Shown here: piece by piece, positions 42,338 through 52,290 of the stretch
Numbering within the stretch: position 1 is the stretch's first letter
How the letters are laid out: every line of letters begins with the position of its first letter
From: Haliotis asinina
Lineage: Eukaryota; Mollusca; Gastropoda; Lepetellida; Haliotidae
Reading direction: 5' to 3'
NCBI RefSeq assembly: GCF_037392515.1
Contig: NC_090292.1
Coordinates: 46,055,747 to 46,119,746 of the forward strand
DNA length: 64,000 bases
The notes under the pieces: generated by a model
What the model was told of the DNA's origin: nothing
The model's database searches: none
The model's input: the letters and a program-made list of their open reading frames with translations, nothing else
Program-made: the position numbers and the translations under genes

Positions 42338-42460
42338 CAGAGGTGTAATCTTATGGTTAAGTGTTTACCCATGTCACAGTCCCAGGTTCTATTCCCTACA
42401 TGGGTACAGTGTGTGAAGCCCATTTCTGGTGCACCCTGCCATGATATGTCTGGAACATTG
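42338..42460 (+). repeat. tRNA-derived SINE (family B)
   Basis: CTTATGGTTAAGTGTTTACC, CCAGGTTCTATTCCCTACAT and GTGTGAAGCCCATTTCTGG, inside the probable POC5 3' UTR. Confidence 0.7.
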
Positions 42461-42774
42461 ATAGAAGCTGCACAAAAATCATTCTTGAACATGATTAATG
42501 GTTGCATGAATTAATGATAGAAAAAGTTCTATCTGAATTTCAAATTCTTTTTTGAATGTACAGACATACAGATTGACTCAAACCAGACTTGATACACAGT
42601 CAAGCAGTATACATTGATCGCAAGGGACACACAAGGGAGGTCACTCTTCATCTGTTTTTAGCAGATACTCATGTGAAACAGGAAGTTGATGTGGCCATTG
42701 ATACATGGTCTCTGGGTCACAGGAACGATATGTACGTGCACTAAGATGGTACACTGTTTATGTTTCATTGTATG

Positions 42775-42848
42775 CTGGCCTGGTGCAATGACTCTGAAAG
42801 GTTGCACTAGGTGCAATAAGGTTTCATTTCCTTAAATCGAGCCCTGTT
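42775..42848 (+). repeat. Dispersed repeat (family D)
   Basis: GGTGCAATGACTCTGAAAGG, then TTGCACTAGGTGCAATAAGG and AAATCGAGCCCTG. Confidence 0.55.
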
Positions 42849-43484
42849 ATGTGTAATGTTTAAATGAATCAGTTGAGTCAAACTAGAGCAAACACCGCCT
42901 TTCACTGTCACTTTTTCATCTCTTTCCCAATGTGAGATCAGTTTGTACTTTTATTTACCATTGTATATAAAAGCTTGACGTGACTTGGTACATAATGTAA
43001 AGGTCGAATGCCAAAACTAGAATTTCCTAAAACCACCCATAAAATTTTTAATGTGAAACAATATGAAAAGCACTATTGTTCATGTTCTGTCACGAGAAAG
43101 GAAGAATTGTTAAAATGCCGAATTCATATTCTTACCATCAATAAGAATGTTGAAAATCTGATGTAGTTTTGATAATGTATCTAACAGATATTTGAAATTG
43201 GACATTAACTTTTTATATTTTTCAAATTATAAAGGTGAATGTTTTAGCCAGGAACTTGACAGCAACCTCTTAAATTATAAGGATGAATAAGTATTGTGAG
43301 AACAGATAATTTACTTGTCACTTTATGTCTGACAACTTGGAACTGTTACTGACTTCAAGCAATGGTCCACAAACCTTTGTCAGTCACTGTAATGACAGCA
43401 GAGGGTGATGATACCATCAGTTTCTAACTAGCAAGGCGAATCACTGTTTTATGCATGTATCTGGCATTCATGTTTGTAAAAAGA

Positions 43485-43490
43485 AATAAA
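43485..43490 (+). terminator. POC5: Candidate POC5 polyadenylation signal
   Basis: AATAAA about 1.2 kb after the POC5 stop, followed by a T-rich stretch (TTATTTTTACC, then TTGTATTGTTTTAAT). Nearer non-canonical signals cannot be excluded. Confidence 0.4.
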
Positions 43491-43534
43491 TTATTTTTAC
43501 CAAGTTTGTATTGTTTTAATAGAGTTAGTTAGTT

Positions 43535-43700
43535 GTTTGTTTGGTTGTTGCACTCAGCAATATTCCAGCTGTCTGATATCGGTATAGAAATAATCAAGTC
43601 TGAACCAGACAGTCTAGTGATCAACGATGACATATGTGTCTGATGACCTGATCCAGTAAGCACCCCCTCTCATGACAAGCATGGGTTGCCGCCAACTATG
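43535..43700 (-). repeat. family A repeat, partial, minus orientation
   Basis: TTGCACTCAGCAATATTCCA to CATGACAAGCATGGGTTGC. Confidence 0.65.
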
Positions 43701-44629
43701 GTGGTGGAGATGAGACTGCCTCTACATATGATTTGGATAGGAATCCTTGGAGTCCTTCTGGATACGATGAAATATACCTATATTCATATTGAACATTTAT
43801 ATTGCCAATTGAACATTTAAACCTCAGAATTTTATTCAACTTAGGACAAAAGTTGTGTAACAAACAATCAAAATTCAAATCGCTATTGTTGTCATCCTTG
43901 GATCCTTCTGTGAAAATGGATCTGTGGATTTGATTCAGAGTTTATCACCCTGAGGTTTCATGATTTGCCAGCGTGACAAATACAGACTAGTCTCGTCAAA
44001 TTTCTCAGAAATGTGGATACTAAGGATGCATGAGGCATTTATGAGTAAAGGCAAACCACAAATGCTGGGATAGTTGTTTGTGCTGAATTAGAATCTGTTG
44101 TTTGCTAAGCTCAAAAAATGCTTTATTAGGTTACAAATTGGGGTCAAATGTCATTGAGTGCAAAAGTTCATTGTCTTTTTAAAAAGTGTTTATTTATCAT
44201 TCTCCATGCAATGAGCTCGTTCTACAATATACTGATTAATGATGATACCAAAAGATTTCAAAATGTTGGGTTTCAAGGACATGCTGAAGGAAAAAAATTG
44301 TATTTTTGCAAATATCTCCCTTTTGCTGTGACTTTTATTGTTGTGTGAAGAGCTGCATCTGACAGGCATTTGTGCTGAAAGCGAGTGGGTGATAGAGTTA
44401 ACATTTAACGTCACATCGGCAATATCTCAGCCATATCGTGACGAAAACAACTTATATGCGAAAAATGAGAACATTTTGAAGACTATAACCTATCAAGAGG
44501 ACAGTAAAAATACTAGCGTTTCACAGATATGGATGTAAAACTGGCATGGGAATGTGAAACATTCTACTTATTAAAGCCAGGGAGCCTATATAGAGAGGGG
44601 AGTGGAAACTCCTCGAAAAACCGCTGAAC

Positions 44630-44690
44630 GTATGTCTCGCTTTGTCACGTGACCAGTGGAGACAATATGGCGGCAGCTTAGTATTAAAGA
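44630..44690 (+). promoter_or_regulatory. Candidate promoter-like patch (E-box plus YY1-like site)
   Basis: The palindrome GTCACGTGAC (USF/TFE-type E-box) is followed by ACAATATGGCGGCAGC (YY1-like). No coding exon follows before the tandem array at 44929, so the downstream gene, if any, is unidentified. Confidence 0.3.
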
Positions 44691-44928
44691 TTTAGCTCGG
44701 TTCATTTTCAACAGCTGATTACATTCGCTGAGTGTTGTGACAACTCGGATCCTACACGTAGAACATAAGTCACCTGTTCTGTTACTTCAGTTCTAGTCAC
44801 ATATTTGTAATTAGTGTCAGTATAAGAAAATATGTTTGTAGTAAAGTTTCAAGTCGGCATCTTGTAACTCTCTGGCTTCAATTATCGGTACACAGCGAAG
44901 ATAGACTGAGTTTCGTCAATAAAAGCTT

Positions 44929-45136
44929 CTTTCACACGTTCCTTTATGTTTTAGCAGGAAATTATACCTTTAGTTGAAAGGTATCTGCAAGCAATAGTGA
45001 TAGTTTTGTGACTTAAAAACATGTTGGGGTTTAATTGGGGGGTGTGAAAAATGTGGCAGATAGAAGATCTGATCTGATGCGCCATTGAAATACTACACGC
45101 CGTTGTTTGAAGTGTGTCTAGATATTGCTCAACACC
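44929..45136. repeat. Tandem satellite unit (~210 bp), left of the CACTA insertion
   Basis: CTTTCACACG through GCAATAGTGATAGTTTTGTG, GATCTGATCTGATGCGCCAT and TATTGCTCAACACC. This is one unit of the array that resumes at 51330; the transposon splits the unit after ACC. Confidence 0.85.
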
Positions 45137-45450
45137 CACAGCAAAAATAACTTGGTTTCCGTTCTTGCGGAAACCTGATGGATACTGGGTAATGTAGGTT
45201 TCCGCTGGGTTTCAGTTTCAGGAAACGCGCAATGAGAGTTTCCGCATAGTTTCCACAACTGAAACTAACAAGTCTTAGTTTCCGTCATGTTTCCGTCAAC
45301 TGAAGCTGTAGTTGGAAGTTTCCATTTAGTTTCAGTTTACTGAAACCTTTATAGCTGGAGTGAGTAAGTTTCTGGTCTTGCGGAAACCTTGTGGATCTTG
45401 GGTAATGTAGGTTCCCGCTAGGTTTCTGTACAAGGAAGATGACAGTGAGA
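45137..45450. repeat. CACTA left terminal/subterminal repeats
   Basis: Repeated GCGGAAAC or GTTTCCG words in both orientations, e.g. GTTTCCGTTCTTGCGGAAAC, TTGCGGAAACCTTGTGGATC and TTTCCGCTGGGTTTCAGTTT. In plant CACTA elements such clusters bind the TnpA-type protein; by analogy these may be transposase-binding sites. Confidence 0.8.
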
Positions 45451-45717
45451 GTTCGGTTAGTTTAGAAAGCTGAAATATGTTGTATTATCTTGTTATATTT
45501 ATTACATATTTATTTGAACAAAAAACAAACTTTGGAAATGTTATGATTCAACTGTTTCATTTCTTAGAAAAGGTCACATTTTAATGCAACAGAGCAGTTG
45601 CAGTAGTACACAATTCGCTGTATTAAGAAACTGGCGCGCTCAGAGAAGAGTAACAGAATTCTCTCCACACAAGCATTGCTCAGGAAGTTGGCACACTGAA
45701 TGAAGACGAGCTAGTCA

Positions 45718-46533
45718 CTACACAAAGTGTTTTGTTCTTCTGTAGATGTTTGTTGGTGTATGCGAGTCCTGGTTAATATCTGGCGAAACATCTGCATCCG
45801 AATCAATCAGGCTCTCACATTGTGGTGGTAATAGCTCACAAACCTTGAATGTGCTGTTAATATCTTGGTCACTGTCAGTGCCTGGAAAGGAAAAGGACAT
45901 TCAGTTTGAATCATCAATTCAACTGAGAGACAATTCACTGAAGAAAAGCTTGTAAAATCGTAACATTTCCAATGAATGAAACACAGCAATATATATGATA
46001 ATGCAGATAACATGTATTACAAATATTAAATACGTATTACCATTTGCTCACTTTCAGTTATTACAGTTACATGCATGATACATACATTAAATATATTAAA
46101 TATGGATAGCAAAGTGACAGTGCAAACTCGATTTTTAGTGAAATCTAAAAATTCTTTGATGACTTACCTGATGAAACATTTGTCATTCACCCGAAAAATC
46201 TTTACAAACTAACAAACATCTTGTCGTTACGGAGATGGAGATAACGTGTTTTTCTTGAAACAGACGTCTGGCAGTGAGGACAGAAAAGCCGTATTTCTCC
46301 TGGAATTTAAAATATATGTATATATTACGCTTTACACTTTGAGTGAGGTCAAAAAGGTTTGTTGTATGCACTTACATAGTGTCTGCTTCATTATAAAGCT
46401 ATATGAATAATATTGTTATAATAGAGATTCCCTTACCGGGCATATAACAGATAATATAGCGTGAATTATAAATACCAATGAAGGCGTCTTGTCATTCTCC
46501 GAGTTTGTTGGTCCACAATCCATATCTGCAAAT
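45718..46533 (-). pseudogene. Broken minus-strand frame in the CACTA element (possible transposase N terminus)
   Basis: Three splice-bounded segments are 46437-46533, 46168-46299 and 45718-45881. Reading from the ATG at 46443, exon 1 to 2 gives MPGEIRLFCPHCQTSVSRKT, then RYLHLRNDKMFVSL and in-frame TAA and TGA. Past these the same frame enters exon 3 as MTNVSSGTDSDQDINSTFKV and ends RRTKHFV then TAG. A Cys-x2-Cys followed by basic/His residues and then an acidic Ser/Asp stretch resembles the N termini of animal EnSpm/CACTA transposases, from memory. The stops suggest decay; an alternative frame from the first exon stops soon as well. Confidence 0.4.
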
Positions 46534-47821
46534 CTGAAACTTGAGGTGGTGATGATAATGTCAATGCATTGTAGGGCTAACACATGCAACATGTACTGAT
46601 GGACAAGGTTTTAATGGTTATAAAACAAATATCAAATCAAACTGATTAACTGGGACAAGTGGATACACAGAACTGTCACAGAACATGAGATACTAGATAA
46701 TTTGATGAACTAATAAATGTATGATCTGACTTGGTTGAAATATTTCTGGCGTACAGATTGTATGAATAGATATAACGAGGACATATATATGGAATATCTC
46801 TGGGTACCCATGTTAAAACAAATATTGTAGAAACCAACCATATTTCAGAAACTTATTTCTCGTGATTTTAGGCTGTCTTTCTTGACAATTACTTGTCGCA
46901 ATGTCCACAAAGCACTGTGTCCCTGCAGCAGAAAGTGCCACGAATAGTCTGCAGAAATTATGCATGTACCAATCATAGCCAAAGGGTCAGTGGGATTGTA
47001 CTTTATTCTTCATTCACATTGACAAATGAATTAAGGTTTGAAAGAAATTGTGACACATCACCAAATTATATTAGTAATAGTAGTAAAGGTATTCATCAAG
47101 TTAACGCAAAGGGTAGATAGGGATAGTAGATCTGGGTGTATAACTGAAAAGAGCAAACAATGTTAATATTTCTAACCCCCGTGAGCACTGTGCGTAAATT
47201 ACTTACATGGTACGTGGGAAGGGGGGGGGGGGGTCCATCCAGCAGAAATATATCCTGATACTACCTTCTCCTGACAGGATCTTAGAAAATAACTTATTTG
47301 CCACAATAAAGTTTCCCATGAGTGCTAAATCAGTAGGACTCGGGCCTGTTAAAGGAAGGTGAACACGTTTTCACAATTAATCACTGTTAATAATCACAAG
47401 GCCTACATATTGATGCTTGACACTGAGAAAAAACAATCAGTGACGCTAAAAAACTGAAAAGACTGCTAAAACCATAACTGCCCACTGTTGTCACTTTGAG
47501 TACTTACATTCAATCCGCTGAATTCCACTTTTCACACTCCCCTTTGATGTCGGCAATGTAAACAAATAAACGAATGGCGACAGGATCACGTCCACGCGAG
47601 ACTATCTAATTGTTACAAAAACAACTCACAACAGGGCGTACCCTCCTCTTTTGTTGTAGAACGCGGAAATCTACTGTCAAATGGTCACATTAGATTTATT
47701 TTAAAAAAAAACAATGACAAAACTGTGTATTTCCCTTGAGTGTTAGCGAGACGCCATCTTGTTTGGCGGGTAGGAACAAATTTGTTTTCCTAGCAATTAT
47801 TTTCAAAACTTTAAGCATAAG

Positions 47822-47951
47822 ATGGCTGCGTCGTGTAAACTTTGCCATGGCCACCTCACTTTCCCCAAAAGCACTCGACGAAAGAATTCGCGACTTGGAG
47901 AAGAAAGCAGAGAACGGATGCGAGGAACTCGGAGTACCTCGGATGTGTCAG
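47822..47951 (+). CDS. CACTA-internal gene, exon 1
   Basis: ATG in context AAGATGG; donor TCAG/GTAAGA. Encodes the Cys-x2-Cys start and a basic segment; one base carried over. Confidence 0.6.
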
Positions 47952-50331
47952 GTAAGACCGAGGGGTTTTTTTATTGTCAAATAACGTTTAAAGAATTATT
48001 GCGTCAATGACAGAAATCCGGATAGATTCTTAAGTTTATCCCGCGAATGCATATTTTCGTTCGTATTATTTTTAAATGTTATCGTAAAATCTAAGTAAAA
48101 TAGGCCTGAAAAATAAGTTTGTTTATATTCCATTTCAATAGATCGACATGGTATAGAATACACCAAGCTTGTATTTGTAAGTAACTATCTTTGATTTTGG
48201 TGCTCCTGTTAATAGTTTGCAAATTTTAGCGTTGCAACTCGGTTAACACTTGTACAAAAGGTGTTGGGGGGTGGGGATGAATTACGATCCGCATCACAAA
48301 GATCCGCCATATGTAGTGGTTCACTCATGAGTTTACTGGGTATTGCAAGATATATTTCACCAATTCAGATATATGTTAAAGAATGATAAAAATGATGGGC
48401 TTTTTCAATGGCAACATTTCGGTGTAGTTTCTTAAATGCAATCCTTGATCATTAGTGAAATGAAATTGTTTACCCCCAAATTCGCTCAGAGGGGTCAGAT
48501 GTGTTTCTGAACTATTTTAGGCAAACACTAAATTCATATAAGAAACTGTTAGCTTTGCGTAGGATACACTTGAAATTTCATGTAATTTTTCAGTAATTCA
48601 ATACATATGTGTTGAGCTTAATCATATATATACCTGTTATATATATACCTGTTTAACGTATTTGATTTAATCTTTCAGGCTGTTGTGAGAAATATCTTGA
48701 CACGACTGCTCCTGGAGGATCACCCTTGTCTATCGAAGGTATGTGCTCATGTTACTAGGTAATTTCACTTTGAATATTTCATTAATTCACTTCCCTACGT
48801 ACGTTTTCTCAAAATGAAAAAAAACATGAAAGTATCATTTGCAAATGGATTTGAATAGCCGGTAAACTAAATCAGTTTAACATTACACCTGTGTGAAATT
48901 GCCATCAAACTGACCCCTTGATTTTACAATGCTTAATTGCTGCAAGGTTATGTCATGTGATATAACTAAACTTCTTTTTTCATGATCTTTATGTCAGTTG
49001 TTCACTTACCGGTTGCATAACTTTGGCAAACAGGATGTACATAGAATTTGCATGAAATAACACAAAGGATGGTTATTTTAAATCATTTAACTACAAAATG
49101 GTAAACTTTCAGAACAATATATGTATTCAAAGTGATAAATCTGTAGTTTACTTGGTTGTATAATTTTCACTGACGATCTTTAATTTTAATTAGACATTGT
49201 GTTGGATGCATGATTGAATGAAGTGCAAGGAAAATGACATTTGTTTTTATTTCAGTAAAGCCGATGACGAGGACTCTATGAACATAGTAGTCAAAGAAAC
49301 AAGTGACTATATCACGATCAAGGATGGTCAATAGGATCTTGTGAAGTTAATTTTTACTCACCTGCCTGTCATTATAAATAGCTAATGATTTAATTAATAG
49401 TGTAAAGACAGATTTATGGGTGTTAACTTCAGTAACCCAGCCAGCATGGCATATATAAATACCTTTGCCTAACAGATGAACTAAAATGTGTGAAACATGC
49501 AGTATAGTACTTTAAACATTTATTTTCAGAAGCGCTTTGTAGAGTGTGGCGGAACAGGCGTGGTGATCTCAGTAGACAAGAAACCGGAAAGAAAGTGTCA
49601 CACAGAACAGCAGCAGCAAAAAAACAAAACAAAAAAACCCAAAAAAAATCCGTAAGTATATCTATTCGAATATTAACATGTAGCAACTCTTCTCATTACA
49701 ATGTCTGATGACAGATTCTAAGTTCCGGAAATATACATTTAAAACGTTTATGGATTATTGCTTTTTACATTCTTAAGATATGTAACACATGATTCAGATC
49801 ATAATTTCATAAATCATAACATAAGAATCAAGTCAGTTAATGATGATATATAAACATGTTACTACACTTCAGTGACTACATGTCACTTCAGAGCAACAGA
49901 TTGTGTGTCCATAAGAAAATAGGATATGTCATTAAATGTGATGAACTGCTTAACTTGTGTTGGGGTGATTAATGAAGTAAATGATTTTTCACGACACTTC
50001 CTTTTTAATAATTTGCAATCCATCTTGGCATTATGGTTTATCTGTTGATTGATTTTTGTTTAATTTTCAGAAAATTGCACTGCGCATGAAAAGCCTGAAA
50101 ACTATTGACTGGCCAGATCGACGAAAGGAAAGGGTTTCAACTATACTTACCTTGGAAATGACTTCACTAGTTGTGAGTGATGAAGAAGATGCCAATTTAT
50201 TGCTCTCTTACCCCTTTACCTGGGAATCTAAACTCAAGACGTCTGCACTGGACTCAGCCACAATTTTCAACGCCACCACCAAAGCTAAGGCCAACAAGCT
50301 AAGACCAGGATGCGGCATCCAACCAGAATGA
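47822..50331 (+). CDS. Uncharacterised 4-exon gene inside the CACTA element (190 aa)
   Basis: Exons 47822-47951, 48679-48738, 49530-49651 and 50071-50331 join with canonical GT-AG sites and matching phases into 573 nt with no stop. The product begins MAASCKLCHGHLTFPKSTRR (Cys-x2-Cys) and continues basic and arginine-rich. It contains GCCEKYLDTTAPGGSPLSIE and a Lys/Gln-rich linker (AAAKKQNKKTQKK), then KSLKTIDWPDRRKERVSTIL, an acidic patch SDEEDAN, and the end LRPGCGIQPE. I do not recognise the family. Its position within transposon termini suggests an accessory, possibly DNA-binding, TnpA-like role; that is inference. The exact phase agreement over three introns argues it is, or recently was, a real gene. 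AATAAA lies at 50800. Confidence 0.6.
48679..48738 (+). CDS. CACTA-internal gene, exon 2
   Basis: Acceptor TCTTTCAG and donor GTATGT; 60 nt encoding CCEKYLDTTAPGGSPLSIE. Confidence 0.6.
49530..49651 (+). CDS. CACTA-internal gene, exon 3
   Basis: Acceptor TATTTTCAG and donor GTAAGT; 122 nt, ending in phase 0 after a Lys/Gln-rich linker encoded by an A-rich run. Confidence 0.58.
50071..50331 (+). CDS. CACTA-internal gene, exon 4
   Basis: Acceptor TTAATTTTCAG; 86 codons plus TGA. Encodes KIALRMKSLKTIDWPDRRKE to RPGCGIQPE. Confidence 0.65.
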   Translation, partial: KIALRMKSLKTIDWPDRRKERVSTILTLEMTSLVVSDEEDANLLLSYPFTWESKLKTSALDSATIFNATTKAKANKLRPGCGIQPE

Positions 50332-50982
50332 CAGAGATATCCGCTGAAGGATGCCCAAGTGGGCTAGTAAATAGCTAATCGATCACATGAACGCACTTTT
50401 ATCTGTGATCAATTAAATTTGAATTATTCTCAATGTAAAACTTTAATAGTTTTGATATTCTGATTGTATTTCAATTAATACAATTAAATTGAATCTTAAT
50501 TTTTATCTATTTTCAAAGAGACCTTTATTTACTTTAAATATTCACCTAAGTTCTTTATTGCATTTCATTTCATTGTTGTATTGTATTGCATGGTGTGTGT
50601 TATTATATGTTTAGCATTGACTGACTGGGGTGTGTTTTTCTGTGTCAGCGTGAGGAGGTGCAGGAGGAGTCAAGGGATGCAACTGTTATAGCATGTTTTT
50701 AGAAATATTTTTGTCATAAGTTACAAATGTTGATCTGTTATCTAGTGCTATATCTTTTTATTATTTATTAGATATATGTTTGATCCATGTTTGTCTGAAA
50801 ATAAAACAGTGAATCTTATTGCATCTTTTGTTTTTCTTTATGTATACTCGATGATTGTACACAAACTCCTTATATTGTCTTTGCCAACCAGGAGTAACAA
50901 GAATGTTTTATGCAATGACACACATTGAATGACTCCTGTGACCCGAGTAAATGAAATGCTGTGGAAAGTTTTCTGGCAACAG

Positions 50983-51329
50983 AAACTCTGCGGAAACTAT
51001 GTAGGTCAGTTTGTAACTGAAACTCTGCGGAAACCTGATGGAGTCCTGATAACTGAAACTCTGCGGAAACCTGATGGAGTCTTGGTGACTGAAACCCTGC
51101 GGAAACCTGATGGATCTCTAACTTAACTGAAACTCAACGGAAACTTGTTGGAGCATGGGTAACGGATACCGTGCGGAAACCCTTAGAAAGTGAGTAATTG
51201 AAAGTTTCCGTCATTGCGGAAACTCAGTGTAAAAGAATGGAAACTCACTGGATTCTTGGTGGAAACTTAAGTTTCAGTCCACTTTCCATCAGGTTTCCGC
51301 ACTGCGGAAACCAGGTTATTTTTGCTGTG
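50983..51329. repeat. CACTA right subterminal array (36-bp units) and terminus
   Basis: Direct 36-bp units (ACTGAAACTCTGCGGAAACC then TGATGGAGTCTTGGTG) occupy 51018-51125. Diverged units with GCGGAAAC or ACGGAAAC follow, and then the inverted terminal repeat. The array is more regular than at the left end. Confidence 0.85.
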
Positions 51330-52290
51330 ACCGTCTTTCACATACACCTTTAATTTTTATGAGGGGAATTTACCATCAGGCGAAAGGTGTTTGCTGGTAA
51401 TAGTGATAGTTTCATAATCTAAAATAAATTGTTAGGACGTACTTGAGGTGTGTGAAATATGTGCCATCTCGCCGACCTGATCCGATCCGCCATTGAAATA
51501 TTGCACGGCGTTGTTTGAGTGCTTTTGTTTCAGCTTCAAAAACTTCATTCACATACACCTTTAATTTCCATTAGGGGAACATACCATCTAGTGAAAGGTG
51601 TTTGGAAGTAATAGTGCTAATTTTATCATTTAAAAAAAATCGGTAGGGTGTTTTTGAGGTGTTGAAAAATGTGCCATCTCGCGGATCTGTTCTGATCCGC
51701 CATTGAAATAGTATAACTTTGAGTGTTTCTAGTTATTGCTCCAAAACCTCTTTCACATGCACCTTAAATATTTATGAGGGGAATATACAATGACCCGAAA
51801 GGTGTTTGCAGGTAATGTTTATAAGTTGATAATCTAAACATATTGTTAGGATTTATTTGAGGTGTGTGAAAAACGTGTCATCTCGCTGATCTGTTCTGAT
51901 CCGCCATTGAAATACTACACAGCATTTTTTGAGTGTTTCTAGTTATTGCTCAAAAAACTTCTTTCACACACACCTTTAATTTCTGTTAGGGAAAAAAGTT
52001 CCATCTGGTGAGAGGTGTTTGGAAGTAATAGTGATGATTTTATGAATTAAAAAAATAATTGGTAGGGTGTATACATTCACAAGTATTTCATGTGTGTGAA
52101 AAATATGACATATCGTTGATCTGATCTGATCACTCATTACTACAAGCCAATGTTTGAATGTGTTTAGTCGTCCTTAAATTCATTTCTTTCAAATACACCT
52201 CTAAGTATTGAGGGGAATATTCTATCTGGTGAAAGTGTGAGGTATGACATATCTGATCTGTTCTAATTTGCCATGGATGCCTTTGATGCT
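51330..52290. repeat. Tandem satellite array, 204-225-bp units, right of the CACTA insertion
   Basis: Units start with CTTTCACATACACCTTTAAT or close variants at 51335, 51546, 51750, 51961 and 52186. They contain GGTAATAGTGATAGTTT and GATCTGTTCTGATCCGCCAT. The last unit is diverged. No coding potential. Confidence 0.9.

Larger units (their letters stand above)
42262..44928. other. POC5 3' flank and intergenic DNA
   Basis: It contains the likely 3' UTR, SINE copies (42338-42460, 43535-43700) and a family D copy (42775-42848). Around 44385-44445 there is a short fragment like the LINE 3' end at 56752. No coding exon was found; the AT-rich short frames have no homology I recognise. Confidence 0.5.
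45137..51329. mobile_element. CACTA/EnSpm-like DNA transposon, 6.2 kb
   Basis: The left end begins CACAGCAAAAATAACTTGGT and the right end, inverted, CACAGCAAAAATAACCTGGT. The inverse match continues through TTTCCG and GCGGAAACCTGATGGA. ACC directly precedes the left end (45134-45136) and directly follows the right end (51330-51332), a 3-bp target duplication. CAC termini, a 3-bp duplication and extensive subterminal motif repeats are the recognised features of CACTA (EnSpm) elements. The interior carries a 4-exon plus-strand gene (47822-50331) and a broken minus-strand frame (45718-46533). No long transposase frame with a DDE core is present, so this copy is probably non-autonomous or decayed. 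Assignment to CACTA is inferred from the termini. Confidence 0.82.
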
